From positions 3,100,001-3,164,000 of the forward strand of contig NZ_JACCBP010000001.1 in the NCBI RefSeq assembly GCF_013408655.1: 64,000 nucleotides of DNA, in the 5' to 3' direction. The DNA is from Pigmentiphaga litoralis (GTDB lineage Bacteria > Pseudomonadota > Gammaproteobacteria > Burkholderiales > Burkholderiaceae_B). Positions 54,136-62,578 of this stretch are shown piece after piece. The stretch's first letter is position 1. Each line of letters begins with the position of its first letter. Position numbers and translations under genes: made by a program. Below the pieces are notes generated by a model. It was not told where the DNA came from, searched no databases, and saw only the letters and a list, made by a program, of their open reading frames with translations.

Positions 54136-54274
54136 GGTCGTTTCCGCTGATTGCTGCAATGCCCGCACTATCTGGCCGGACGCCAACAGCGTCAACGAAA
54201 TTTCTCACCGGCTGAGACGAATCGGGAAAACCCTGGTCATCCAGACGGCCGTCATGCCAACGTCACACCGCCGC

Positions 54275-54299
54275 CAGACACAAAAATCTTTGTTGTCTG
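54275..54299. promoter_or_regulatory. inverted repeat in divergent promoter region
   Basis: CAGACA-N13-TGTCTG with further near-symmetric inner bases (ACAAA / TTTGT). It lies in an AT-rich patch between the VOC start (54135) and the Bug start (54413). It is a plausible operator for the neighbouring IclR regulator. The rest of this 277-base gap shows no gene. Confidence 0.5.
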
Positions 54300-54412
54300 A
54301 ACACAGGGCAACGACATTGTTCTTTGCATCCCACGCGACCAGAATGAGCGCCTGCTTACCGGTGATGGCCTCGCTGCTGCCACCGTCCTCATACCAATCG
54401 CTGGAGACACGC

Positions 54413-55447
54413 ATGACTTTCCACTTCACCCCCTGTCCGTCCGTCCGCACTGCGCCTGCCCGCTCGGCATGGCGCCTGAGCGCCGTCGTCGGCGCTGCCG
54501 TGGTCGGCCTGGCCGCTGCCAACGCCGCCCACGCCGATGCCGGCGCTTTTCCCAACAAGCCGGTGCGGATGGTCGTGGGCTTTGCTGCCGGTGGCGGCGC
54601 CGACGTGGTGGCGCGCCTGGTCGGGGCCAAGATGTCGGAAAGCATGGGCCAGCAGGTGGTCGTGGAAAACCGTCCGGGCGCCACCGGCACCATTGCAGCC
54701 GACAGCGTGGCGCGTTCGCCGGCCGACGGGTATTCGCTGTTCCTGGGGTCGCAGTCCACCATGGTGATCGCGCCCAACATCTATCCCAAGCTGCCGTTCG
54801 ATCCGCTCAAGAGCTTTACGCCCGTGTCGCAACTGGTGTCGATGCCGCTGCTGCTGGTCGTCAACCCGGCCAAGGTCAGCGCCAAGACGGTGGAAGAACT
54901 GACCAAGCAGATCAAGGCGAATCCGAATGCGATGTCGTATGCATCGTCGGGCGCGGGCGGTCCGCAGCACATCGCGGGCGAACTCTACAAACACCTGCTG
55001 CGCGCCGATGTGACGCACGTGCCGTACTCGGGCGAGTCGGGCGCGATTGCCGACGTGCTGGGCGGCCACATCCCGTACATGTTCGCCAATCTGCCGGTCG
55101 CGATGCCGCACATCCAGGCCGGCAAGTTGCGCGCGCTGGCCATTACCAGCCTGCAACGCAATCCGACCGCGCCGGACATTCCGACCATGGTCGAAGCCGG
55201 CATGAAGGACTTTGAAGTGCTGACCTGGTACGGTGTGTTCGCCCCGGCCAAGACACCCGCGCCCGTCGTGCAGAAGCTCTATACCGAAATGCAGCAAGCC
55301 CTGGCCAAGCCCGACCTGAAAGCCAAGCTGGCCGATCAGGGTCTGACAACCGTGGCCAGCAATCCCGCCGACTTCAGCCGCTTCGTGCAGAACGAAGTGC
55401 CGAAGTGGTCCACGCTGATCAAGGAGTTCGGCATCAAGGCCGAATGA
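54413..55447 (+). CDS. Bug/TctC-family solute-binding protein
   Basis: A 344-residue periplasmic receptor with a long signal region ending AANAAHA/DAGAF. Family marks are FPNKPVRMVVGFAAGGGADV, VENRPGATGTIAAD, PYMFANLPVAMPHI and EFGIKAE. ATG 54413 follows CTGGAGAC. It is divergent from the VOC-hydroxylase cluster and 32 bases ahead of the uxaA-like gene. The ligand could be a sugar acid or aromatic acid. Confidence 0.9.
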   Translation: MTFHFTPCPSVRTAPARSAWRLSAVVGAAVVGLAAANAAHADAGAFPNKPVRMVVGFAAGGGADVVARLVGAKMSESMGQQVVVENRPGATGTIAADSVARSPADGYSLFLGSQSTMVIAPNIYPKLPFDPLKSFTPVSQLVSMPLLLVVNPAKVSAKTVEELTKQIKANPNAMSYASSGAGGPQHIAGELYKHLLRADVTHVPYSGESGAIADVLGGHIPYMFANLPVAMPHIQAGKLRALAITSLQRNPTAPDIPTMVEAGMKDFEVLTWYGVFAPAKTPAPVVQKLYTEMQQALAKPDLKAKLADQGLTTVASNPADFSRFVQNEVPKWSTLIKEFGIKAE

Positions 55448-55479
55448 TCCTGCGCGTTCCCCCTTCATTCGAGGCATTC

Positions 55480-57027
55480 ATGATCGACATTTCCGAAAAA
55501 CAAGTCACCGGACCCGTGATCCGCCTGCACCACGCCGACAATGTGGTGGTGGCGCGCGTGCCGCTGGGTATCGGCACCGCCGTTCCGTCCGAGGGCATCA
55601 CCGCCCGCAGCCAGGTGCCCGCCGGGCACAAGATCGCTGCGCGGGCGCTGGTCGCCGGTGAACCCATCCTGAAATACAACGTTTGTATCGGCTTTGCCGC
55701 GACCGACATTCCGGCCGGCACCTACCTGCATTCGCACAACACCGTCTTTCGCGAGTTTGACCGCGACTACGCCTACAGCCGCGACTACGTCGAAACGCCG
55801 GTGCTGCCGCCCGAACAACGCGCGACCTTCCAGGGCATCGTGCGCGCCGACGGACAAGTTGCCACCCGCAACTACATTGGCATCCTGTCGACCGTGAACT
55901 GTTCGGCGACCGTGGTCCACCACATTGCCGAAGCCTTCAATGACCGCCGGCTGGCCGACTTCCCGAATGTGGACGGCGTGGTCGCCCTCAGCCATGGCCT
56001 GGGCTGCGGCATGGAGATGTCGGGCGAACCGATGGACCTGCTTCGCCGCACCATTGGCGGCTTTGCGCATCATCCGAACTTTGCCGCGGTGCTGATCGTG
56101 GGCCTGGGTTGCGAACGCAACCAGTTGAACCTGCTCATGAAAGACCAGGGCCTGAGCGACGGCGCGCGTCTGCACACCTTCGTGATGCAGGACACCGGCG
56201 GCACCCGCAAGACCATCGAAGCCGGCATTGCCGCGATCGAAAAACTGCTGCCCGACGCCAACAACGTCAAGCGCGAAACAGTCAGCGCCAGCCACCTGAA
56301 GATCGGCCTGCAATGCGGCGGATCGGACGGCTTTTCGTCGATCACCGCGAACCCGGCGCTGGGCGCGGCCATGGACATCCTGGTGCGCCATGGCGGCACC
56401 GCCATCCTGTCGGAAACGCCTGAAATCTATGGCGTTGAGCACACCCTGACCAGCCGCGCCCGCACCCGCGAAGTCGGCGAAAAACTGGTCGAACGCATTC
56501 GCTGGTGGAAAGAGGAATACTCGCCCGGCCGCGACGTGCAGATCAACGGCGCCGTCAGCCCGGGCAACCAGATGGGCGGCCTGGCCAATATCTTTGAAAA
56601 GTCGCTGGGTTCATCCATGAAGGGCGGCACGACCGGCCTGATGGAGGTGTATCGCTACGCCGAACGCGTGACGCAACCGGGCTTCGTGTTCATGGACACC
56701 CCGGGCTTCGATCCCGTCTCGGCCACCGGCCAGATCGCGGGCGGCGCCAACCTGATCTGCTTCACGACCGGCCGGGGGTCGATGTTCGGCGCCAAGCCGG
56801 TGCCGTCGATCAAGCTGGCGACTAACACGCCGATGTACGAACGCCTGACCGAAGACATGGACGTGAACTGCGGCGACATCGTCGACGGGACGGCCACGCT
56901 GCAGGAAGTCGGCCAACGCATCTTTGAGCAGATCCTGCGCACGGCGTCGGGCGAGCGCAGCAAGAGCGAATTGCTCGGGCTGGGCAACCACGAATTCGTG
57001 CCATGGAACATCGGCGTGGTCAGCTGA
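55480..57027 (+). CDS. UxaA-family dehydratase (altronate/galactarate type)
   Basis: A 515-residue protein. The N-terminal SAF domain is at about 15-95 (VIRLHHADNVVVARVPLGIG), followed by the UxaA/GarD core: RADGQVATRNYIGILSTVNC, LSHGLGCGMEM, LQCGGSDGFSSITANPALG and FMDTPGFDPVSATGQ. The conserved cysteines would hold the Fe site of altronate and galactarate dehydratases. The substrate is probably an aldarate or similar hydroxy acid. It forms a two-gene operon with the Bug receptor and overlaps the converging LysR gene by 8 bases. Confidence 0.87.
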   Translation: MIDISEKQVTGPVIRLHHADNVVVARVPLGIGTAVPSEGITARSQVPAGHKIAARALVAGEPILKYNVCIGFAATDIPAGTYLHSHNTVFREFDRDYAYSRDYVETPVLPPEQRATFQGIVRADGQVATRNYIGILSTVNCSATVVHHIAEAFNDRRLADFPNVDGVVALSHGLGCGMEMSGEPMDLLRRTIGGFAHHPNFAAVLIVGLGCERNQLNLLMKDQGLSDGARLHTFVMQDTGGTRKTIEAGIAAIEKLLPDANNVKRETVSASHLKIGLQCGGSDGFSSITANPALGAAMDILVRHGGTAILSETPEIYGVEHTLTSRARTREVGEKLVERIRWWKEEYSPGRDVQINGAVSPGNQMGGLANIFEKSLGSSMKGGTTGLMEVYRYAERVTQPGFVFMDTPGFDPVSATGQIAGGANLICFTTGRGSMFGAKPVPSIKLATNTPMYERLTEDMDVNCGDIVDGTATLQEVGQRIFEQILRTASGERSKSELLGLGNHEFVPWNIGVVS

Positions 57028-57889
57028 TTCTTGCGGACCCGCCGTCCAGCAGCCAGGCACGGAACACGTCCATGGCCTGCGTGACCGGCCGGGACTTGAG
57101 GCGCGTCAGCCAATAGCCCCCGGTCGTGATTTCCAGATCGAAGGGCCGCACCAGGCGGCCCTGCTGCAGGTCCCGCGTGAACATGCGTGTGGGCAACAGG
57201 GCGACCCCTTCGCCCTGTGCAGCGGCCTCGGCCAGGGTCAGCGACGAATCAAAGACCGTGCCGCGCAGCACCGGACACGGCACCCCCGCCTGATCGAACC
57301 ATCGCGACCATTCATCGGACCGGTACGACCGCAGCAGGACCTCGCGCGCCAGGTCGGCCGGACCGCGCACTCGCTCGGCAATCGAGGGCGCGCAGGCCGG
57401 TGACAACGGCGCATCGAACACATAGTCGGCCTCCGTTCCATGCCATGCGCCGTCCCCGAATCGGATCGCATAGTCCAACCCTTCCCCCGCCAGGTCGACA
57501 CGATTGTTGTTGGTGAACAGGCGAAAATCCACGAAAGGGTGCGCTTGCTGAAAGGCCCGCAAGCGTGGCAACAGCCAGCCGATCGCAAAAGTCCCGACCG
57601 CGCCTACCGTCAGCACTTCGCGGGCGCGCTGGTCGCTGCATTGCTCCAGCAGACTGGCGATACGCCCGAAGGCGTCGGTCAGCCCTGGCAACATGGCCAG
57701 CCCTTCATCCGTCAGGGCCAGCCCCCGGGGCAGGCGCCGGAACAGGGGCGCCCCCACCCGGTCTTCCAGATTCTTGACGTGCTGGCTGATGGCCGTCTGC
57801 GTCACGTTCAGTTCGGCCGCGGCGCGGGTAAAGCTCAGGTTGCGCGCGGAGGCTTCAAAGGCGCGCAAGGCATTGAGTGGCAAGTGCAT
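57020..57889 (-). CDS. AmpR/GcvA-type LysR regulator
   Basis: A 289-residue LTTR with MHLPLNALRAFEASARNLSF, RAAAELNVTQTAISQHVKNL, an arrangement typical of AmpR and GcvA. The effector domain begins near residue 90. It is divergent from a class A beta-lactamase gene across 132 bases, the classic AmpR-type layout, so it probably induces the lactamase in response to cell-wall fragments. ATG 57889 is the family start. Confidence 0.88.
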   Translation of the reverse strand: MHLPLNALRAFEASARNLSFTRAAAELNVTQTAISQHVKNLEDRVGAPLFRRLPRGLALTDEGLAMLPGLTDAFGRIASLLEQCSDQRAREVLTVGAVGTFAIGWLLPRLRAFQQAHPFVDFRLFTNNNRVDLAGEGLDYAIRFGDGAWHGTEADYVFDAPLSPACAPSIAERVRGPADLAREVLLRSYRSDEWSRWFDQAGVPCPVLRGTVFDSSLTLAEAAAQGEGVALLPTRMFTRDLQQGRLVRPFDLEITTGGYWLTRLKSRPVTQAMDVFRAWLLDGGSARIS

Positions 57890-58021
57890 GGTGGCGATGC
57901 CCCAGTTTTTCTTGGGTGTGGGCGAGATTATCGTTGATTGTGGCGGGCGGCAGCGGGCGCTATCTTTCGGCTCCGGGCAATGTTTTGCCTCGCACTCTTG
58001 CAAGTACAACGGAGACAACCT
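57890..58021. promoter_or_regulatory. ampR-like/bla divergent promoter region
   Basis: 132 bases between the two start codons. It contains an AT-rich segment GATTATCGTTGATTGTGG (57926-57943) that could be the LysR operator, and ACGGAGACAACCT just before the lactamase ATG as ribosome site. No convincing -35/-10 pair is seen. Confidence 0.45.
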
Positions 58022-58972
58022 ATGGATCGACGTCATTTTGCCCTGACCGCCGGCGCGGCGCTGCTGGGCCTGGCCACGACGGGATGCACCCAGAAAATAT
58101 GGGCCAACGGGGCCCCGCGATCGGACAAGTCAGAGGCCGACGCACCTTATGCCCAGGATCCACGCGCGGCCGACGCCGCACGGCGCTTTGCCGCCATCGA
58201 ACAGACCGCCCAATGCCGCCTGGGCGTCGGCGTGATCGACACCCACACCGGCACACGCTATGGCTACCGCGAGAATGAACGCTTCCCGATGTGCAGCACC
58301 TTCAAGGCCGTTGCGTCGGGATTCGTGCTGCATCGGGTGGATCAGGGGAAGGAGCAATTGGACCGGCGCGTGCGCTTTGCCAAGACGGACCTGGTCGACT
58401 ATTCGCCCGGCACCGAAAAACACGTGGGCGGCAACGGGATGACGGTCGCTGACCTTTGTACGGCCATGACGACGCTGAGCGACAACACTGCCGCCAACCT
58501 GATGCTGGCCAGCTTTGGCGGCCCGGCCGGCCTGACGGCCTGGCTGCGGTCGATCGGCGACGCCACGACCCGCCTGGACCGCAACGAGCCCGCGCTGAAC
58601 AGCGCGATCCCGGGCGACCCGCGCGACACGACGACCCCGGCCGCCATGGCCGCGACCTTGCGGGCATTGGCGCTGGGATCGGTGCTGTCGCCCGCATCAC
58701 GCAAGCAATTCGTGGCGTGGCTGGTGGATAACCGGACGGGCGACACGCGCTTGCGCGCCGGCGTACCGGCAGGGTGGACGGTGGGCGACAAGACGGGAAC
58801 GGGCACCAACGGCACCCATAACGACATTGCAGTGATCTGGCCGGCCGGGGCGGCGGGCAGAGGTCCGCTGATCGTAACGACCTATTTGACCGAAGCGGCC
58901 GCCACGGCCCCGAAGCTCAGGGACGCGGCCATTGTCGAGGTCGCCCGCTGGGTGGCGGCCTCGGTAGGGTGA
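58022..58972 (+). CDS. class A beta-lactamase, Tat lipoprotein-like leader
   Basis: A 316-residue serine beta-lactamase. The leader MDRRHFALTAGAALLGLATT ends at a lipobox Cys22, so twin-arginine export and lipidation are likely. Active-site motifs are Ser92-Thr-Phe-Lys95 (Ambler 70-73), SDN at 153 (130), Glu189 in EPALN (166) and KTG at 257 (234). Arg243 sits where Ambler 220 falls, as in L2 and KPC-type enzymes. Cys91 precedes the nucleophile (Ambler 69), but the partner Cys238 of carbapenemases is replaced (KTGTGTNG). The nearest look is the L2/inducible chromosomal group. Confidence 0.93.
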   Translation: MDRRHFALTAGAALLGLATTGCTQKIWANGAPRSDKSEADAPYAQDPRAADAARRFAAIEQTAQCRLGVGVIDTHTGTRYGYRENERFPMCSTFKAVASGFVLHRVDQGKEQLDRRVRFAKTDLVDYSPGTEKHVGGNGMTVADLCTAMTTLSDNTAANLMLASFGGPAGLTAWLRSIGDATTRLDRNEPALNSAIPGDPRDTTTPAAMAATLRALALGSVLSPASRKQFVAWLVDNRTGDTRLRAGVPAGWTVGDKTGTGTNGTHNDIAVIWPAGAAGRGPLIVTTYLTEAAATAPKLRDAAIVEVARWVAASVG

Positions 58973-59185
58973 TCAGGCGGGGAAGGAATGACCGGGCGGA
59001 TTAGTCCGGCGGGAATCGCCAGCCGGGACGTGGTCAGCGGCTACGCGCTGATCCGCCGGGGGGTGTTCCGCCGAGGCGTGGGGGTCGAGCACCCGGACGC
59101 CCCGGGCAATGCCCACACCCAGGAATACCAGCGTGCCCACGCACACCACCGCCATCAGGATCCACAAGCTGTCCGACATCGTCAT
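58973..59185 (-). CDS. small single-helix membrane protein
   Basis: A 70-residue frame: MTMSDSLWILMAVVCVGTLV plus further hydrophobic residues form one helix (4-27), then a hydrophilic tail rich in His, Pro and Asp. GGA lies seven bases before ATG 59185. Its stop abuts the lactamase stop. There is no recognised family; it could be a small regulatory or chaperone-like membrane protein, or a species-specific gene. Confidence 0.5.
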   Translation of the reverse strand: MTMSDSLWILMAVVCVGTLVFLGVGIARGVRVLDPHASAEHPPADQRVAADHVPAGDSRRTNPPGHSFPA

Positions 59186-59376
59186 TTTCTTATCCAGTGG
59201 GGAAGAGCCTTTTGAGGCTCGTTGTCCATATCCCAGCTTTTATCGACCAAATTGACTACAACGTTAGAGTTAGTTACGAATTAGTCTGGTTCGACTGTAG
59301 CGCTTACTATCGGCGCGCGCCACATAGGCAAACCCGGTATCGTTGGACCCCTTGTTTTTTGTCCCGCGGACGGCCG

Positions 59377-60255
59377 ATGGATACCCGATATGTGCAAAGC
59401 TTCGTGACCGTGGTGGAGTGCGGTTCGCTGGCCGAGGCCGCTCGGCGGCTTGACCTGACGCCGGCCGCGATCGCCGCGCGGGTCAAGTCGCTGGAAGAAG
59501 ACCTGGGCGTCGCGCTGGTCAAACGGGCGGGCCGCAATGTGAAAGCGACCGAGGCCGGACTCAAGGTGATGGAGCGCGCGCGCCAGGTGCTGCGGGAAGT
59601 GCGCGACCTGCATGCCGCCGCCACCGACGACACGCCGCTTGGCGAATTCCGCCTGGGCGCATCCACTTCCGCCCTGATCGGCCTGCTGCCGCCGGTGCTG
59701 CGCCGGGTGTACGACACCCATCCCAAACTGGCCATCTATGTCGAACCGGGCACGTCCCGCGACCTGTATCACCGCACGACGGCGGGCGATCTGGACGCCA
59801 CGATCATCGTCGAACCGCAGTTCGCGATTCCCAAGGAATACGAATGGCGCCTGCTGGCGGAGGAACCCTTGGTGGTGCTGGCGCCGGCGCATCTGGCCGA
59901 GCACGACGCCCACGCCGTCATGGCGAGCGAGCCTTTCATTCGTTACGACCGGTCGGTGTGGGGCGGCCGGATGGCCGACCGTTACCTGCGCCAGCATGGC
60001 ATCCGGCCGCATGAACGGCTAGAGATCGATGGGCTGATGGCGATTTCGTCGATGGTGGCGCAGGGCCTGGGCGTGTCGCTGGTGCCGGACTGGGCCCCGG
60101 CCTGGCTGGACACCCTGCCGCTGGTCAAGCTGCGCCTGCCCGATCCGGCGCCGGTGCGGCGTATGGGCTTGTTATGGCCCGGCCGCGCGCCGCACGCGCA
60201 ACTGGCGCGGCTGTTCCATGCCTGCGCGCAGGCGGAACTGGAATTGCCGGGCTGA
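59377..60255 (+). CDS. LysR-family transcriptional regulator
   Basis: A 292-residue LTTR: MDTRYVQSFVTVVECGSLAE, RRLDLTPAAIAARVKSLEEDLGVALVKRAGR, effector domain from about 90. ATG 59377 is the family start. The 190 bases upstream are AT-rich and contain TTGACT (59252) and TACTAT (59307), possible promoter parts. No adjacent target gene is obvious; it converges on a membrane protein gene. Confidence 0.9.
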   Translation: MDTRYVQSFVTVVECGSLAEAARRLDLTPAAIAARVKSLEEDLGVALVKRAGRNVKATEAGLKVMERARQVLREVRDLHAAATDDTPLGEFRLGASTSALIGLLPPVLRRVYDTHPKLAIYVEPGTSRDLYHRTTAGDLDATIIVEPQFAIPKEYEWRLLAEEPLVVLAPAHLAEHDAHAVMASEPFIRYDRSVWGGRMADRYLRQHGIRPHERLEIDGLMAISSMVAQGLGVSLVPDWAPAWLDTLPLVKLRLPDPAPVRRMGLLWPGRAPHAQLARLFHACAQAELELPG

Positions 60256-60286
60256 CATCGCGCCAACCGCGACCAGCCCTGGCGGC

Positions 60287-60985
60287 CTACCAGCCTCGCT
60301 TGCGCAGGCCGTCGGCCGTGGCCGCATCCGCCGGTTTTGCCAGCAAGCCGCCCCGCCCGTTGAACAGCACCGTGTACTGCGCGTTGTCGAACATGGGCAT
60401 CCAGGTGGCGCTGCCGAACTGCGCGTCGACAAAGGGCAGCCAGGTCGGGAATCGTTTCTTGAGCGACCACAGGTCGGGCGCGCCGGCGTCGCCCAGGTCG
60501 TACGCGCTGCGGGGCGCGGTGCGTTCCTGCTCGATCGCGTCATAGCGGCCCGACAGGCGTTCCAGCCGGTACAAGGAAGGGACGCCCGCCAGGGCGGCGG
60601 GCAGCTGCCAGCGCAGCACGCGGGCGTCGATCATCCAGGCGTCGCCGTTGATCGTGAATTCATGCACGGCCGGCGGCGCGCCGATGATGTCGTGGCTGTT
60701 GAGCGTGACTGTGGCCAGGAACTGCTGCGGCGACTGCTGCTTGAGCGTGATCACCGCAACGGGTTCGTCGTCGAACAGCTGCAGATAGCGGTAGACGGTA
60801 AAGCCCAGGAAGGCGGACAAGAGGCCCGTCAGCAAGACCAGCAAGCCGATGAATCGCCGCACTGGCTTCAGGCGCGGACCGGCATCCCGGCGGGGACGCC
60901 GGCCGCCGAACAGCCACATCGAGCCGATCAGGATCAGCACCAGGGCGACTGCGGCGAAGGCGAAAAACGGAGAGATCTCTGGCAT
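60287..60985 (-). CDS. conserved inner-membrane protein of unknown function
   Basis: A 232-residue protein with two N-terminal helices (about 5-26 and 43-65) and a periplasmic beta-rich domain (EPVAVITLKQQSPQQFLATV, FTINGDAWMIDARVLRWQLP, SAYDLGDAG). Similar proteins are often labelled cation/multidrug efflux pump without support; the topology does not fit a pump. It is monocistronic. Confidence 0.75.
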   Translation of the reverse strand: MPEISPFFAFAAVALVLILIGSMWLFGGRRPRRDAGPRLKPVRRFIGLLVLLTGLLSAFLGFTVYRYLQLFDDEPVAVITLKQQSPQQFLATVTLNSHDIIGAPPAVHEFTINGDAWMIDARVLRWQLPAALAGVPSLYRLERLSGRYDAIEQERTAPRSAYDLGDAGAPDLWSLKKRFPTWLPFVDAQFGSATWMPMFDNAQYTVLFNGRGGLLAKPADAATADGLRKRGW

Positions 60986-61069
60986 GGGCTCGCTCTAGGG
61001 ATTCAGGAAGGTCATCAAGAACGGTAATGCCGGGCGAGCAGGTTTTGGTTCACCCTGTCTCCGGCATCC

Positions 61070-61831
61070 TCATTGCGCCGAGTCCGGCAACAGCGACGGC
61101 GCCGCCACCGCGCGGCCGATGCGGCGTCCGGCATCGATCACCAGGTCATTCAGCTGGGCCTTGTTGACCAGGTCGTAACGCTGCTTGCGCAGCACTGCGG
61201 CAACCGCGGCCAGGATGGCGCCTTCGGCATCGAACACCGGCGCGGCGACAGCGACGACACCCGGATCGAGTTCGCCAATCGACACCGCGAACCCCTGCTT
61301 GCGGATGGTGGTCCAGCTTGCGCGGCGCTCGGCCAGGTCGTCGGGCGACAGGTCCTGGTCCGCGATGCCGCGTTGATAGATACGTTGCTGCTGCGCGCGC
61401 GGCAGCCAGGCCAGCAGGCATTTGGACAGCGCGCCGCGCAGCAAGGGCATGGGCCGGCCGCGGCCGTAGCTCAGGCTCATGCCTTCCGGCCCGGCATGGT
61501 GGTGCGTCGTCACGAAGTGGTCACCGTAACAGGCGGCCAGTGTCGCGTCGCCGCCGGTGGCCAGGACCAGGTCGGCCATGACCGGCTTGGCGGCGCCCAG
61601 CACCGGGTCCGCTTCGCGCATCGAATAATCCAGTTCGATGATGCGCGGGCCCAGCCCGTACGCGCCGACGCCGATACGCGCGATCAGCCCCGCGCGCACC
61701 AGCTCTGCAATGTAGCGATAGCCGGTCGGCTGGGAGTACCCCAGGCGCGCGCAGATGGTGTCGGCATCCAGCGTCGGCACGTTCTTTTCAAACAGGGTCA
61801 GCACGGCAAGCATGCGGGTCAGGCTGGACAT
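61070..61831 (-). CDS. IclR-family transcriptional regulator
   Basis: A 253-residue regulator: SSLTRMLAVLTLFEKNVPTL, helix-turn-helix ICARLGYSQPTGYRYIAELV, effector domain with DATLAACYGDHFVTTHHH and SIGELDPGVVAVAAPVF. It lies six bases after a small hypothetical gene, and across 381 bases faces the fourth Bug gene, which it may control. Confidence 0.9.
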   Translation of the reverse strand: MSSLTRMLAVLTLFEKNVPTLDADTICARLGYSQPTGYRYIAELVRAGLIARIGVGAYGLGPRIIELDYSMREADPVLGAAKPVMADLVLATGGDATLAACYGDHFVTTHHHAGPEGMSLSYGRGRPMPLLRGALSKCLLAWLPRAQQQRIYQRGIADQDLSPDDLAERRASWTTIRKQGFAVSIGELDPGVVAVAAPVFDAEGAILAAVAAVLRKQRYDLVNKAQLNDLVIDAGRRIGRAVAAPSLLPDSAQ

Positions 61832-61837
61832 GGCGGA

Positions 61838-62197
61838 TCACTGATCCAGCTTGTGTTCGACCAGCAGCTGCGTGCAGTCGGACATCAGTTGTTCGGCCAG
61901 CGGCGGACGCTCGCCCCCTTCAAAGGCCTGGCGCAGCGCCGCGCACAGGATCGCGATATGTTCCGGCGCCTGGGTGCGGATCAGCTGTTTGTAGAAGCGG
62001 CTGGAATAACTGAGGAAGCGCGCCCGCGTGATCAGGCTGACCTTGCGGTCGTTCTTTTCCAGCCAGCGTGACAGCACGCTTGCATGATCGTCATCGGGCA
62101 TGTCGCGGCCGGTGCGTTGCCGGTCCAGCAAGGGCGCGGCCACGAGGACGAACATCAGGAGCCGTCGGTCCTGGGGCGTTAGGGTGGTCGTAAACAT
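61838..62197 (-). CDS. hypothetical 119-residue protein
   Basis: Mostly helical, soluble, beginning MFTTTLTPQDRRLLMFVLVA, with KNDRKVSLITRARFLSYSSRF and EHIAILCAALRQAFEGGERPP. No domain is recognised. Codon use matches neighbours and it sits six bases upstream of the IclR gene, so it is probably a real operon partner. The sequence hints at a gluconate-dehydrogenase-small-subunit-like helical protein only vaguely. Confidence 0.55.
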   Translation of the reverse strand: MFTTTLTPQDRRLLMFVLVAAPLLDRQRTGRDMPDDDHASVLSRWLEKNDRKVSLITRARFLSYSSRFYKQLIRTQAPEHIAILCAALRQAFEGGERPPLAEQLMSDCTQLLVEHKLDQ

Positions 62198-62456
62198 GCA
62201 GCAGGGGCCTCATTCGACGCGGCGGCACGTCCGCTGCGTGGAGTGACACTGTAACCCTTGCCAGTTGGCGCATCCGGCGGACGCCCAGGGCGTCTGGTCC
62301 CCGCGCCTCGTTTAAATCACTAAACGGTTAACTAATGACGAAGTGCTTGCTTGCCGCCGCTGTCCATCACCCACCTGGATGAACTCGACGCCACAGCGCA
62401 TTCCACGCAGCGTGACCCTTAAGGGTATCTCCCGATCCAGGACCCGGAAGAACGCA
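62198..62456. promoter_or_regulatory. regulatory gap with operator-like palindromes
   Basis: Non-coding. It contains GTTTA-AATCAC-TAAAC (62310-62325) followed by GGTTAACT, and the perfect 12-bp palindrome ACCCTTAAGGGT (62415-62426) upstream of the Bug promoter. These are possible IclR operators. Confidence 0.5.
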
Positions 62457-62485
62457 TTGACGCGATCCGCCTCGCTGCTGATAAT
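62457..62485 (+). promoter_or_regulatory. near-consensus sigma-70 promoter for Bug gene
   Basis: TTGACG (62457-62462), 17-base spacer, GATAAT (62480-62485); five of six matches in each box. The transcript start would fall near 62492 in TTAACTTAACGGTGAATTAA. Confidence 0.8.
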
Positions 62486-62578
62486 TAACTTAACGGTGAA
62501 TTAAAAGACAAGACAGTGAGGCTTCCGCCCGGCGGAACGCCTCTGGCAACGCCGTAGCACCCATCCACAGGAGACAGC

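Noticed and set aside
60287..60985. Multidrug efflux pump
   Set aside because: The product has only two N-terminal helices and a periplasmic domain; such labels on this family are not supported by topology.
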